Source: Alphaproteobacteria bacterium AO1-B (GTDB lineage: Bacteria > Pseudomonadota > Alphaproteobacteria > Rhizobiales > Stappiaceae). From it: DNA of 64,000 nt. The notes under the pieces are model-generated. The model made no database searches, had not been told where the DNA came from, and worked only from the letters and a program-made list of their open reading frames with translations. This document shows positions 24,984 through 33,635 of this stretch, piece by piece (positions within the stretch are counted from its first letter, which is position 1; every line of letters begins with the position of its first letter). The stretch spans positions 1,116,001-1,180,000 of the forward strand of contig MLAX01000001.1 in assembly GCA_001890945.1 (NCBI GenBank), read 5' to 3'. Position numbers and translations under genes: made by a program.

Positions 24984-25134
24984 TTGAGCCCATCTTTAGT
25001 GCGCCCAGTCCGGCTAACTGTCAAGCGGTGGAATTGTGTTATCCCGCACGCTGCCATCTTGCCAAGACCGGCCCGAACCTCCATGTTCCGCGCGGCGCAG
25101 CGCCGTTGGAATATTTCAGGCTCCGGAACAGACT

Positions 25135-25929
25135 ATGCGGGAAAAAATCAAAGCCCTGGTTACCTCACGCACGTGGGAATACTGGATCATTGCGATCATC
25201 GTCGTGAACGCGATCACGCTCGGACTGGAAACCAGTCCATTGGTCATGGACCGGTTCGGGTCGGTTTTGATTGCGATCGACCAGACAATCCTCGGCATAT
25301 TCGTGATCGAAATCGCGCTGCGTCTGTTTGCGCATGGCTTCCGCTTTTTCAAAGATCCCTGGAGCCTCTTTGATTTTTTCATCGTAGCAATCGCATTGTT
25401 GCCGTCCAGCGGTACGCTCTCAGTACTGCGCTCGCTCCGGATCTTGCGTGTCCTGCGCCTGATTTCCGTTGTTCCGTCTCTGCGGCGGGTGATTGGCGGG
25501 TTGATTGCCGCCTTGCCGGGCATGGGGTCCATCGTCGTCCTGATGGCGCTGGTATTCTATGTGTTCGGGGTAATGGCGACCAAACTCTTCGGCGCATCGT
25601 TTCCCGAATGGTTCGGTGATCTTGGGGCATCGCTCTATACGCTTTTCCAGATCATGACGCTGGAAAGCTGGTCCATGGGGATCGTCCGGCCGGTCATGGA
25701 AGTCTATCCACTCTCCTGGATCTTCTTCGTACCGTTCATCTTGTGCACGGCTTTCACGGTTTTGAACCTCTTCATCGGTATCATCGTCTCCGCCATGCAG
25801 GAGGAGCATGAAGCGGAAGCCGACGCCAACCGACAGGCGATCCATGATGAAACGGGCCTTATTTTGGAAGAAGTGAAAGCCTTGCGGGCCGAACTCAAGG
25901 AGCTGCGGGAGCAGACGGCAAAATCGTAG
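25135..25929 (+). CDS. Bacterial voltage-gated sodium channel (BacNav, ion-transport family)
   Basis: 264 residues with six membrane segments per subunit, which would assemble as a tetramer. S4 carries the regularly spaced arginines R99, R102, R105 and R108 in VLRSLRILRVLRLI. The pore filter is TLESWSM (175-181), identical in form to the Na+-selective filter of characterised BacNav channels. After S6 a C-terminal coiled coil (EEVKALRAELKELREQT) follows, the usual tetramerisation tail. The ATG chosen begins just before S1. Its 3' end overlaps the convergent hexosaminidase gene by 35 bp. It is the first host gene right of the island. Confidence 0.93.
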   Translation: MREKIKALVTSRTWEYWIIAIIVVNAITLGLETSPLVMDRFGSVLIAIDQTILGIFVIEIALRLFAHGFRFFKDPWSLFDFFIVAIALLPSSGTLSVLRSLRILRVLRLISVVPSLRRVIGGLIAALPGMGSIVVLMALVFYVFGVMATKLFGASFPEWFGDLGASLYTLFQIMTLESWSMGIVRPVMEVYPLSWIFFVPFILCTAFTVLNLFIGIIVSAMQEEHEAEADANRQAIHDETGLILEEVKALRAELKELREQTAKS

Positions 25930-27172
25930 TTGCTGCGGCGTAGGAGGGTGGTGTGTTCTTCGGTCCAGGGCCCAGTCTTGCAGACTGCGGATCTGGCAAA
26001 ACGCCCACCCGAAACCGGCGCAGGCGATGTTTTAAGGCGGCAACCCGCGCGGCAGCCTGGTCAACCTGTGCTTCACTGATCCGGCCATCCGCAACGGCGG
26101 CCACAATGGCGGCGTTGACCCGGTCACCGAGCTGAGGGTCGGTCCGGTCAAAACTGGAAAAGAGCGCGACATCATTCCCGGCTGCGATCGCTTGCACCGC
26201 TGCTTCCTCGATCGAAAACTGGTCAGAGACTGCATCCATCTCCAGATCGTCCGTGATGATAACAACATCCTTGCCGGCGAGGCTTCTGGCCTCCGCAATC
26301 CCCTTTTTCGAAAGAGAGGCTGGAGTTTCTGGCGTGTCGGAAAAGCGCGGGTGAACAAGATGGCCCATCATCACCATGTCCACCCGGTTCTGCTGCCTGA
26401 GCGCGCGATAAGGCTCCAGTTCATGCTCGCGCCAGGACTGGCTGATCACCGGCAAACTGGAGTGGCTGTCTGTCGTTGAAGATCCGTGTCCTGGAAAGTG
26501 CTTGAGTGCTGTTGCTATTCCAGCGGCCTGATGGGCGGCAATAAAACCCGCAGCACAATTGGTAACGGTGGCGGGGTCCGCGGAAAAACTCCGCTTTTTC
26601 TTGCCAATAATCGGATTGTCCGGGTTGATGTCCACATCAACGACGGGGCCGAAGTTGACGTTGATGTTGTAGGCGCCAAGTTGGGCGGCCCTGCGGGCAT
26701 AATAAGCGCGGACCTTGTGAGGTGCACAGTTGTCTGTGGCGGCCGGAAGGTTCTTCGCCGCGCTCCAAGGCATGGGATCGCCAAGAGGGGCCAGGCGCTG
26801 CACCTGGCCGCCCTCTTGATCAACGGCGATCAACACCGAAGACTCGGAACCTTGATCGGCAAGGTGGCGGGTCAAGGTGGTCAGCTGGTCGGGTGTTAGA
26901 ATGTTGCGGCCAAGCAGCATAACGCCGCCGATGCGGCCACTTTCAAGATGGCCGCTGACAGCCATGACACCCGGATCAGTCGGGCTAGTGCCGTTAAACC
27001 CAACCATGATCAGTTGACCGACTTTCTGCTCCAATGCGCTGGCTTCTGGCCCACCGGAAATGAGCCGATTAGGTCCGGCTTGAAAGAGGGTAATCCACAG
27101 CGCTGCAAGGAGAAAAGGGAAGAACAGCAGCATGGCAGTCAAGGCCAGAGATCGTTTCGTCACTGAAAACAA
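25895..27172 (-). CDS. GH3 beta-N-acetylhexosaminidase-like protein, membrane-anchored
   Basis: 425 residues with an N-terminal membrane anchor (LTAMLLFFPFLLAALWITLF) and a GH3 catalytic barrel: VDQEGGQVQRL, NINVNFGPVVDVDI, and the NagZ-type signature KHFPGHGSSTTDSH with its catalytic His. The nucleophile Asp lies in VIITDDLEMDAV. NagZ removes N-acetylglucosamine from muropeptides in the cytoplasm. The anchor and extra length here suggest a periplasmic relative, possibly a nutritional or cell-wall hexosaminidase. The C-terminal 35 residues are low complexity and lie in the overlap with the sodium-channel gene. Confidence 0.85.
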   Translation of the reverse strand: MFSVTKRSLALTAMLLFFPFLLAALWITLFQAGPNRLISGGPEASALEQKVGQLIMVGFNGTSPTDPGVMAVSGHLESGRIGGVMLLGRNILTPDQLTTLTRHLADQGSESSVLIAVDQEGGQVQRLAPLGDPMPWSAAKNLPAATDNCAPHKVRAYYARRAAQLGAYNINVNFGPVVDVDINPDNPIIGKKKRSFSADPATVTNCAAGFIAAHQAAGIATALKHFPGHGSSTTDSHSSLPVISQSWREHELEPYRALRQQNRVDMVMMGHLVHPRFSDTPETPASLSKKGIAEARSLAGKDVVIITDDLEMDAVSDQFSIEEAAVQAIAAGNDVALFSSFDRTDPQLGDRVNAAIVAAVADGRISEAQVDQAAARVAALKHRLRRFRVGVLPDPQSARLGPGPKNTPPSYAAATTILPSAPAAP

Positions 27173-27309
27173 GCCTTTTACTCCACTCCAGACAACGGAT
27201 GCCGATCCTCTGTTTTTGCCAAGGTAGCGCCGCGGGCGTGAGAAAGCGATCTTATCGATCGTCGGGCGATAAACATCGTGTCAGCAGACTGCGGCTTGGG
27301 CCTGGAGTT

Positions 27310-27876
27310 TTAACCGTCCGCGCTGCCGTCAAGGGCATCCAGGAGATCCTCCGGCCCTTCCACTATCAGAACGACACCCGTTTCGGTGTAGTCGCGCGAG
27401 ACCACATCCAGTCCGAGGCCGGTGATTTTCCGTTCCAAATCGGAACTCGATGCAAAGTCTGCGCTTAATCTTTTCCGGGAGAGTTTTTGAAACGGCACCA
27501 ATTCAGCATTCGCGATCGCGTCTTGGGCAGCGCCTGAATAGGCGCGGGCAAGGCCTCCGCCGCCCAGCTTCGTACCGCCGAAATACCTTACGATCAGCAC
27601 CGCACAATTGATCAGGTCTGCGCCCTGCAGGACGCGCAAGGTCGGCATGCCGGACGTGCCTGCCGGTTCACCATCGTCCTTGCCGCTTTCCTCGATCCGG
27701 TCATCATCGAGAAGCCGCCGGTGCGCGGTTACGATATGATTGGCCTTGCGGTGTTCCTTGCGCAGTTCTTCCAGACGGGTGTCGAACTGCTCAATGGGCA
27801 CCAAAAAGGCCAGGAACCGGGACTTCCGGTCTTCCAGAAAGCCTTCGTATTCGCGGGTGATGGTTTTCAAGGACAT
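27310..27876 (-). CDS. YigZ/IMPACT-family protein
   Basis: 188 residues with the UPF0029 signature DDGEPAGTSGMPTLRVLQG and VRYFGGTKLGGGGLARAY, which define the IMPACT/YigZ N-terminal domain. The short C-terminal ferredoxin-like domain follows (about 125-185). Bacterial YigZ is linked to translation or stress, without a settled biochemical role. It lies 7 bp downstream of the dCTP deaminase gene on the same strand, so the two are co-transcribed. Confidence 0.88.
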   Translation of the reverse strand: MSLKTITREYEGFLEDRKSRFLAFLVPIEQFDTRLEELRKEHRKANHIVTAHRRLLDDDRIEESGKDDGEPAGTSGMPTLRVLQGADLINCAVLIVRYFGGTKLGGGGLARAYSGAAQDAIANAELVPFQKLSRKRLSADFASSSDLERKITGLGLDVVSRDYTETGVVLIVEGPEDLLDALDGSADG

Positions 27877-27883
27877 TCAGTGT

Positions 27884-29020
27884 TCAGGTTGAGGCCTTGA
27901 AATGCTTGGAGAGCTTCAAGGCCTGGCCCTGATAGTTGGAGCCGATGCCCTCGCCATAAAGTGTCGCGGGCCGTTCGGCCATGTGTTCATAGACAAGGCG
28001 GCCGATGGTCTGCCCGTGTTCCACGATAAAGGGCACGTCATGGGAGCGGACTTCCAGAACCGCACGAGAGCCTACACCGCCGGCGCCGGCATGGCCGAAG
28101 CCGGGATCGAAGAAACCGGCATAATGCACCCGGAACTCCCCGACCAGTGGATCGAACGGCACCATCTCGGCGGCATAGTCTGGCGGGACGTGAACGGCTT
28201 CCTGGCTGACAAGTATGTAGAAAGCGTCCGGATCAAGGATCAGTTCAGCATTCTGGCGGCGGTAGATCGGTTCCCAGAAATCAAGCGGGTCTTGAGCGCC
28301 GACCAGATCAACGTCAATCAGCCCGGAATGATGCTTGGCGCGGTAACCAATCAGGCTGCCCGGGCCTTCGCCCTCCAGATCAATGGACAGCTGCACGCCG
28401 CCGCCGATCCGTTCGTTGCCGCCGCTCATCAGGGTTTCTGATTTGTGGATGCCTTGAAGATCAGCGTCCGGGATCAGCGATTGTCCCCGCCGGAACCGGA
28501 TCTGGCTGAGGCGGGAGCCGGAGCGCACCAGGATCGGGAACGTGAGCGGTGAGATTTCTGCATAAAGCGGTCCGGTGTAGCCCGCAGGTATGGTGTCGAA
28601 TGCCTGGCCATTGTCTGTAATCACGCGGGTGAACACATCAAGACGCCCGGTGGAGCTTTTTGGATTGGCCGTTGCCGAAATGTCGGGCCGCAGCGCCAGA
28701 CTTTCCTGCAAGGGAACAATGTAGACGCACCCGGTTTCCAGAACGGCCCCGTCCTGAAGATCGATGGTATGAAGCTTCAGCTGCTCCAAGCGGTCCGCCA
28801 CCTTGATGTCCGGACCGGGCAGAAAACTTGCGCGCACCCGGTAAGCAACGGTTCCAAGGCGCAGATCGAGGCTCGCTGGCTGGATTTGACCTTTGACAGG
28901 GGGCTGCGCGGCGGAAATCTCCTGCGCTGCGAACATCGCCTGAATGACTCGCTCGGGCAAAATTCCGCTTGCTGCGATCAATGCGCTGCCTGTGGGGCTT
29001 TGGTCCGCTGATACGTTCAT
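27884..29020 (-). CDS. dcd: 2'-deoxycytidine 5'-triphosphate deaminase (long alphaproteobacterial form)
   Basis: 378 residues, about twice the length of the E. coli-type dCTP deaminase. This matches the separate long family of alphaproteobacteria. Recognisable segments are QPASLDLRLGTVAYRVRASF, SSTGRLDVFTRVI, GPLYAEISPLTFPILVRSGS, LSQIRFRRG, and in the second half FDPGFGHAG and EVRSHDVPFIVEHGQTIGRLVYE, which mirrors the first half and suggests an internal duplication. The enzyme turns dCTP into dUTP for dTMP synthesis. The ATG chosen has AGGA upstream at a good distance; the frame is open 19 codons further. Confidence 0.9.
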   Translation of the reverse strand: MNVSADQSPTGSALIAASGILPERVIQAMFAAQEISAAQPPVKGQIQPASLDLRLGTVAYRVRASFLPGPDIKVADRLEQLKLHTIDLQDGAVLETGCVYIVPLQESLALRPDISATANPKSSTGRLDVFTRVITDNGQAFDTIPAGYTGPLYAEISPLTFPILVRSGSRLSQIRFRRGQSLIPDADLQGIHKSETLMSGGNERIGGGVQLSIDLEGEGPGSLIGYRAKHHSGLIDVDLVGAQDPLDFWEPIYRRQNAELILDPDAFYILVSQEAVHVPPDYAAEMVPFDPLVGEFRVHYAGFFDPGFGHAGAGGVGSRAVLEVRSHDVPFIVEHGQTIGRLVYEHMAERPATLYGEGIGSNYQGQALKLSKHFKAST

Positions 29021-29152
29021 CAATTCATCCTGCAATCTTCGTCTAACGTCCTTAACGGATGCGGCTGGCCCCGCCAACTCTCTTTCTGGCCAATCTCAGG
29101 AAAAGGGGGAGGTAGATTGACCGAAAGACCATTTTCGCTTAAGTGAAAGTCA

Positions 29153-29212
29153 CCTCGTGGTGATTTGGGCCGGCCGGCTTGCAGCCACGTTAAACAAGTC
29201 GCTAAAAAGGCC
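29153..29212 (+). ncRNA. SAM-II riboswitch
   Basis: The sequence from CCTCGTGGTGATTTG through CTTGCAGCCACGTT, AAACAAGTCGCTAAAAAGG matches the conserved SAM-II (metA element) pseudoknot. CGTGG pairs with CCACG for P1, and the CTTG in the loop pairs with the later CAAG for P2. SAM-II is common upstream of metA and metZ in alphaproteobacteria and switches the gene off when S-adenosylmethionine is plentiful. It lies about 60 bp before metZ. Confidence 0.93.
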
Positions 29213-29220
29213 GGAGGTGC

Positions 29221-29250
29221 AAACCCCGGTCTTGAGGCTGGGGTTTTTTC
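29221..29250 (+). terminator. Rho-independent terminator-like hairpin between riboswitch and metZ
   Basis: AACCCCGGTC and GGCTGGGGTT form a GC-rich hairpin directly followed by a run of T. It sits between the SAM-II aptamer and the metZ start, so control may be by premature termination and not only by hiding the ribosome site. Confidence 0.6.
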
Positions 29251-29269
29251 GTTTGGAGCGAACATCGAC

Positions 29270-30469
29270 ATGACTGACACCAAGAACACCGCCGGAACCA
29301 ACTGGCGCCCTGCAACCGCACTCGTTCATGGCGGCACCACCCGCTCACCATTCGGCGAGACGTCCGAGGCGATGTTCCTGACACAGGGTTTTGTGTACGA
29401 CAGTGCGGAAGCGGCCGAAGCACGGTTCAATGGTGAAGATCCGGGGTTTGTCTATTCGAGGTATGCCAACCCAACCGTCGCGATGTTCGAAGACCGCATC
29501 AAGATGCTGGAAGGCGCGGAAGCTGCGCGGGCAACCGCCAGCGGCATGGCTGCAGTCAATCTTGCCCTGATGGCGTCGGTCAAGGCGGGGGATCATGTGG
29601 TTGCTGCGAAGGCCCTTTTCGGCTCGTGCCGCTACATCTGTGAGACCCTCCTGCCGCGTTTTGGTGTTGAGAGCACGCTCGTCGATGGCACGGACATCGA
29701 GCAGTGGAAAGCGGCCGTCAAGCCGAACACCAAGGCGCTGTTTCTGGAAAGCCCAACCAATCCGACCCTGGAAGTCATCGATATTGCCGCGGTCGCGGAA
29801 ATTGCGAAGTCGGTAGGTGCGCGCCTGATCGTCGACAACGTGTTTGCGACGCCGATGTACCAGTCTCCTCTGAGCCTGGGCGCGGATGTGGTGATCTATT
29901 CCGCCACCAAACATATTGACGGGCAGGGGCGCTGTCTCGGCGGTGTTGTTTTGTCCGATGAAGAATGGATCACCGAAGAGGTGATGCCGTTTGTCAAACA
30001 CACTGGCCCGCACATGAGCCCGTTCAGTGCCTGGGTGCTCTTAAAGGGGCTCGAAACATTGCCGCTGCGCGTGGCACAGCAGACGAACAGTGCCGGCCAG
30101 ATTGCGGACTTCCTGGCGGGTCAGTCCAAGGTGAAACGCCTGATTTACCCGGGGCGGGACGATCACCCGCAAGCCGAGATCGCCAAGCGTCAGATGCGCG
30201 GTGGTTCGACGATGGTGGCGCTTGAAATCGAGGGCGGCAAGGAGGCTGCATTCCGGTTTGTGAATGCGCTGGACCTGATCCGGATCTCTAACAACCTCGG
30301 TGATGCCAAAAGCCTGATCACCCACCCGGCAACGACCACCCACCAGTCGATCGGTGAGGAAGCCCGCGCCGAGCTCGGCATTACCGACGGCATCCTGCGC
30401 CTTTCTGTTGGTCTGGAAGATCCGCAGGATCTTCTTGAGGACGTCGAAAAGGCACTGGCGGCGATATAG
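29270..30469 (+). CDS. metZ: O-succinylhomoserine sulfhydrylase
   Basis: A 399-residue PLP enzyme of the Cys/Met metabolism family. MetZ makes homocysteine from O-succinylhomoserine and sulfide. Key features: VYSRYANPTV and the SGMAAV phosphate-binding region, SPTNPTLEVIDI, LIVDNVFATP (PLP-ring Asp), and the Schiff-base Lys214 in VIYSATKHIDGQG. The C-terminal half (SLITHPATTTHQSI, GILRLSVGLED) is typical. The start follows GGAG by 13 bp; an upstream in-frame start would fall inside the riboswitch. SAM-II control upstream supports a methionine-pathway role over cystathionine synthesis. Confidence 0.94.
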   Translation: MTDTKNTAGTNWRPATALVHGGTTRSPFGETSEAMFLTQGFVYDSAEAAEARFNGEDPGFVYSRYANPTVAMFEDRIKMLEGAEAARATASGMAAVNLALMASVKAGDHVVAAKALFGSCRYICETLLPRFGVESTLVDGTDIEQWKAAVKPNTKALFLESPTNPTLEVIDIAAVAEIAKSVGARLIVDNVFATPMYQSPLSLGADVVIYSATKHIDGQGRCLGGVVLSDEEWITEEVMPFVKHTGPHMSPFSAWVLLKGLETLPLRVAQQTNSAGQIADFLAGQSKVKRLIYPGRDDHPQAEIAKRQMRGGSTMVALEIEGGKEAAFRFVNALDLIRISNNLGDAKSLITHPATTTHQSIGEEARAELGITDGILRLSVGLEDPQDLLEDVEKALAAI

Positions 30470-30491
30470 TCCGCCAGTTCAATTATTGAGG

Positions 30492-30845
30492 TCAGGCTCC
30501 CGGATAAGGGCTGGCCATTTTGAGCCAGGTGACTTGCATCTCTCCGTCAACAAGCTCCTGATGGCCTGCAAGGAATTGTTGAATGTACGGCATCTGGAGG
30601 TGTTCCTTTAGGTCTGCCAGAGACGCCCAGGCTTCATAGAAGACAAAGAGATCCGGGTCGGCCCGGTCGCGATGCACGTGATATTGAAGAGCGCCTGTCT
30701 CTTCCCGTGTCGGGGTGACGAGCGCAACAAGTGCTTGTTCCAGTTTTTCAGCAGAACCGGGCCGTGCGCGGGCTTGACCGACCAGCGCATAAGGACCGGT
30801 TTCATCGGCGTCGGGTTCCGGGAGCGCGAAGTCGGGATTGGACAT
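30492..30845 (-). CDS. Antibiotic-biosynthesis monooxygenase (ABM) domain protein
   Basis: 117 residues. The ABM/YgiN-like fold is seen from YALVGQARARPGSAEKLEQAL through GALQYHVHRDRADPDLFVFYEAW to HLQMPYIQQFLAG. Such small proteins act as quinol monooxygenases or as detox enzymes for reactive small molecules. The ATG is preceded by GGAGATC. It is divergent from an ArsR-type regulator with an inverted repeat between them, which makes it the probable regulated gene. Confidence 0.82.
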   Translation of the reverse strand: MSNPDFALPEPDADETGPYALVGQARARPGSAEKLEQALVALVTPTREETGALQYHVHRDRADPDLFVFYEAWASLADLKEHLQMPYIQQFLAGHQELVDGEMQVTWLKMASPYPGA

Positions 30846-30856
30846 GGAGATCTCCT

Positions 30857-30912
30857 TAGGTATGATGTGTGTCGTACCTAGGTGAATAAAAGGTAAGATG
30901 CAAGCCTTACCT
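30857..30912. promoter_or_regulatory. Two inverted repeats between ABM and ArsR genes (operators)
   Basis: TAGGTATGA (30857-30865) and TCGTACCTA (30872-30880) form one imperfect dyad, and AGGTAAG (30891-30897) and CTTACCT (30906-30912) form another. The repeated word AGGTA fits tandem operator sites for the ArsR-type protein. The second dyad covers the first possible ATG of the regulator, which favours a start further downstream. Confidence 0.55.
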
Positions 30913-30924
30913 ATCGAGTGGTGC

Positions 30925-31254
30925 ATGAGGGATGAGATGGGAGAGAAGGACGACAATCTGGAGCCGGTCGATCTGGACCTGGGAAAGGTCCTCACCGCCT
31001 TGGCAGATCCTCATCGGCGCCGCGTGATCCGGGAATTGGTCCGGGCGGACACGGGTACGGAGCGGACCTGTGCCTCCTTCCAGCTTCCGGTCAGCAAGGC
31101 CACAGTGACGCACCATTTCCGGGTGTTGCGGGAAGCGGGCTTGATCCGGCAAGTCGATCGGGGCAATTCCAGAGCCGCCGCATTGCGCAGGGAGGAGATC
31201 GATACTCGTTTTCCCGGATTGCTGCCGCTGATTGCTGAAGAGATCAGCCCCTGA
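30925..31254 (+). CDS. ArsR-family winged-helix regulator
   Basis: 109 residues from the chosen ATG; another in-frame ATG 12 bp on has GAGGG upstream. LGKVLTALADPHRRRVIREL is the first helix of the ArsR winged helix. FQLPVSKATVTHHFRVLREAGLI is the recognition region. There is no CxC metal motif, so it is probably not a classical metal sensor. It is divergent from the ABM monooxygenase and likely represses it and itself through the dyads in between. Confidence 0.87.
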   Translation: MRDEMGEKDDNLEPVDLDLGKVLTALADPHRRRVIRELVRADTGTERTCASFQLPVSKATVTHHFRVLREAGLIRQVDRGNSRAAALRREEIDTRFPGLLPLIAEEISP

Positions 31255-31263
31255 CATCCTGAT

Positions 31264-31875
31264 CTAACGCGTCGTTGCCAGAATTCCGGCTGCCGTCAGC
31301 AAGGTGCCGCCCGCCATCCGGTTCAGAAGTCTTGGATGTTGTCTCAGGAAACCGAGGCACTGTTTGGCACCGGCCGCATAAAGCATCACAAACGCAAAAT
31401 CGAGTGCGGCCATGGTTGGGCACATGATCGACAACTGGGGCAGTACCGGCGCCGTCGGATCTATGAACTGCGGAAAGAAGGCGGTGAAAAAGACCAGTGC
31501 CTTCGGGTTGCCAAACGCAACCGCAAAGCCGCTCGCATAAAGCCGCGCCGGGTGGGACGACCGATCTGGTGTTGCTGCGTTAGATAGAGTTGGTGCTGAC
31601 CGCCACATTTTGACGGCCATAAAGATCAGCACACCGACCCCTGCCCATTTGATGGCCTGAAACGCGACTGCCGAGTTGGCGATGATGATGCCCAGGCCTG
31701 CTGCGACCAGCAGCATCTGGATCAAGTTGGCGGAGATGTCTCCGAGGGCAGTATAGAGCGTGCGTTTCGTCCCGAACTGCAAGGCATGAACCATACCCAA
31801 TAGGATACTGGGACCCGGGGTCATGGTCAGGATGAGAGAGGCGGCGACGAAGGCGAGCCAGGTTTCTAGGGGCAT
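31264..31875 (-). CDS. LysE-family exporter
   Basis: 203 residues, starting MPLETWLAFVAASLILTMTPGPS, the typical LysE/RhtB N-terminus with its TPGP motif. About six hydrophobic segments follow, and the family segment FAVAFGNPKALVFFTAFFPQF is present. These proteins export amino acids or related small molecules. It is divergent from a LysR gene, the usual LysE/LysG-like pairing, with about 80 bp of AT-rich DNA between. The open frame extends 38 codons upstream but has no sensible protein there. Confidence 0.9.
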   Translation of the reverse strand: MPLETWLAFVAASLILTMTPGPSILLGMVHALQFGTKRTLYTALGDISANLIQMLLVAAGLGIIIANSAVAFQAIKWAGVGVLIFMAVKMWRSAPTLSNAATPDRSSHPARLYASGFAVAFGNPKALVFFTAFFPQFIDPTAPVLPQLSIMCPTMAALDFAFVMLYAAGAKQCLGFLRQHPRLLNRMAGGTLLTAAGILATTR

Positions 31876-31955
31876 GATGTTGTCCAGACGGTAATTGTGC
31901 TGGAAGGTCGAATAGAGATATATCTTGGCATAAGAAAATAACTTGAGGTTATATT

Positions 31956-32846
31956 TTGTCGTCAGATTCTCAGGATCTTCCTCTCGCAATGGTCCGGGCT
32001 CTTCGGATCATCGAGGAAACGGGAAGTGTTTCCGAAGCCTCTCGGGCCCTTGGCATATCTCAACCGGCTGTCAGCAAGGGCATTGCCCAGCTGGAAAAAC
32101 GGTTTGGACTGGATTTGCTCATTCGCGGGGCCCGGCCACTCGGGTTGACCGAAGAAGGGCAAGCCTTGGCGGCATTTGCCCGTCAGGCCGATCTTCTGCA
32201 AGACAAAGCGCTCCGTCATTTGCAGGATGTCTGGCGGGACAAGATCGGGACCGTCCGCCTCGGGTCCTTTGGATCATCCGCCTCCTTTCATATTCTTCCA
32301 AGGCTACTTGGCGCGTTTGGCCGGAAATTTCCTGGTATTGACGTTGAGATCCTGGAATTCCCGGACGCAGACCTTGAAACGGTTTTGCGCAACGGCGGCG
32401 TGGATGCGGCGATCTTGGCGGATCCGCATAAAGAGGATCTGGACATTCTCCCGCTCGTGTCGGACGAGCTGGTCGCCCTGGTTCGGGACGATCATCCGTT
32501 GGCGGTACGGTCAACGGTGCGGGCGGAGGACCTTTGCCAAGATCCCTTTATCCTGACCAAAGGCGGGAGCGCGCCATTGGTTGAGAAATGGTTCGCAGCA
32601 GCCGGACAGACGCCGAATGTGGCGCACACCATATTGCAGGTGAATTCGATCCTGGCACTGGTCAAGGCCGGCCTTGGGGTGTCGATCATTGCAAAACTGG
32701 CTCTACCGTCTGAGCCGGTTGGCGTGAAGGTCTTGCCGCTCACCCCAACTGCGCCAAGGTCGATTATCTTGGCCCGGATCGACAAGGCTCCGCGGTCACG
32801 CGCTGCGCAAACATTCTGGCAATTCTGCGAGAGCACCTGGACCTAA
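31956..32846 (+). CDS. LysR-family regulator paired with the LysE exporter
   Basis: 296 residues from a TTG; the first ATG, 11 codons on (MVRALRIIEETGSVSEASRA), is a reasonable alternative. The helix-turn-helix ASRALGISQPAVSKGIAQLEKRFG is clear, followed by the LysR substrate domain (VRLGSFGSSASFHILPRLLG, LVSDELVALVRDDHPLA, AGLGVSIIAKLAL). Probably controls the divergent exporter in response to its substrate. Confidence 0.88.
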   Translation: MSSDSQDLPLAMVRALRIIEETGSVSEASRALGISQPAVSKGIAQLEKRFGLDLLIRGARPLGLTEEGQALAAFARQADLLQDKALRHLQDVWRDKIGTVRLGSFGSSASFHILPRLLGAFGRKFPGIDVEILEFPDADLETVLRNGGVDAAILADPHKEDLDILPLVSDELVALVRDDHPLAVRSTVRAEDLCQDPFILTKGGSAPLVEKWFAAAGQTPNVAHTILQVNSILALVKAGLGVSIIAKLALPSEPVGVKVLPLTPTAPRSIILARIDKAPRSRAAQTFWQFCESTWT

Positions 32847-32877
32847 ATGGCCGGACCTGAGTGGTATGGTAGGGTAA

Positions 32878-33489
32878 TCAGCGATCCTTCAAGGCGCGGA
32901 GACCGATCAGGACGCGAGCACTGGCTGACACAAGGCAAACGCCGGCAAACGCCCAGGCAAGGACAGGGAACCAGGCTGGCAGGAGCGCCATCAGCAAGAA
33001 GAGGCCGATCGTCTCGGTGCCTTCCGCCAAGCCGCCAATGTAGTAGAGCGACTTGGCCCCTTGGTGGTTGGTCGAAAGTTTGCGTTTTTCCGCCATGATG
33101 GCAAAGGCAAGGAACGCCGAGCCGTTGGCATAAAAACTTGCAAGCAGAGCCGCTGCAGGCAGCGCATTGGTCTCTGGAGCCTGAATTGCAAAGGCGAGTG
33201 GAATTGCACCGTAGAAAAAGAAGTCGAGCGTGATGTCCAGATAGCCGCCAAGATCCGTTTTCTGGCTGGCGCGCGCAACCGCCCCATCCAATCCGTCAAA
33301 CAGCCGGTTGAGGGCGATTAGAACAAACCCTGCCAGGAAATATCCAAAAGCGATTGAGACGGCAGCCAATAACCCCAAGCAAAAACCGGACACTGTCACC
33401 ATGTTGGCGCTGATGCCGGCGTTGGCCAGCCGTACCCCGATTGCATTTAGGGGAGGATCGATCATTGGTCGAAGGCGGGCATCAAACAT
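32878..33489 (-). CDS. CDP-alcohol phosphatidyltransferase-family protein
   Basis: 203 residues, about six membrane segments. The signature region NRLFDGLDGAVARASQKTD and GGYLDITLD carries the four conserved aspartates (65, 68, 85, 89) that bind the metals and CDP-alcohol. The enzyme family joins a CDP-linked lipid or alcohol to a second alcohol in phospholipid synthesis. The spacing between Arg73 and the Gly is one residue shorter than in PgsA. The acceptor cannot be predicted. Divergent from ApaG. Confidence 0.85.
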   Translation of the reverse strand: MFDARLRPMIDPPLNAIGVRLANAGISANMVTVSGFCLGLLAAVSIAFGYFLAGFVLIALNRLFDGLDGAVARASQKTDLGGYLDITLDFFFYGAIPLAFAIQAPETNALPAAALLASFYANGSAFLAFAIMAEKRKLSTNHQGAKSLYYIGGLAEGTETIGLFLLMALLPAWFPVLAWAFAGVCLVSASARVLIGLRALKDR

Positions 33490-33635
33490 GTAGAAGCGGC
33501 TTTACGAAGGATTGTTTGGGCGTTAATGCGAAATCCGGTCCGATTTCACAAGCCACACTCTTTCACGGTTGCGTCAATCGCCCTATAAGCCACATGCAAC
33601 TCGGCCACGCGGCCGGAATGATAAAAGGAACAATC

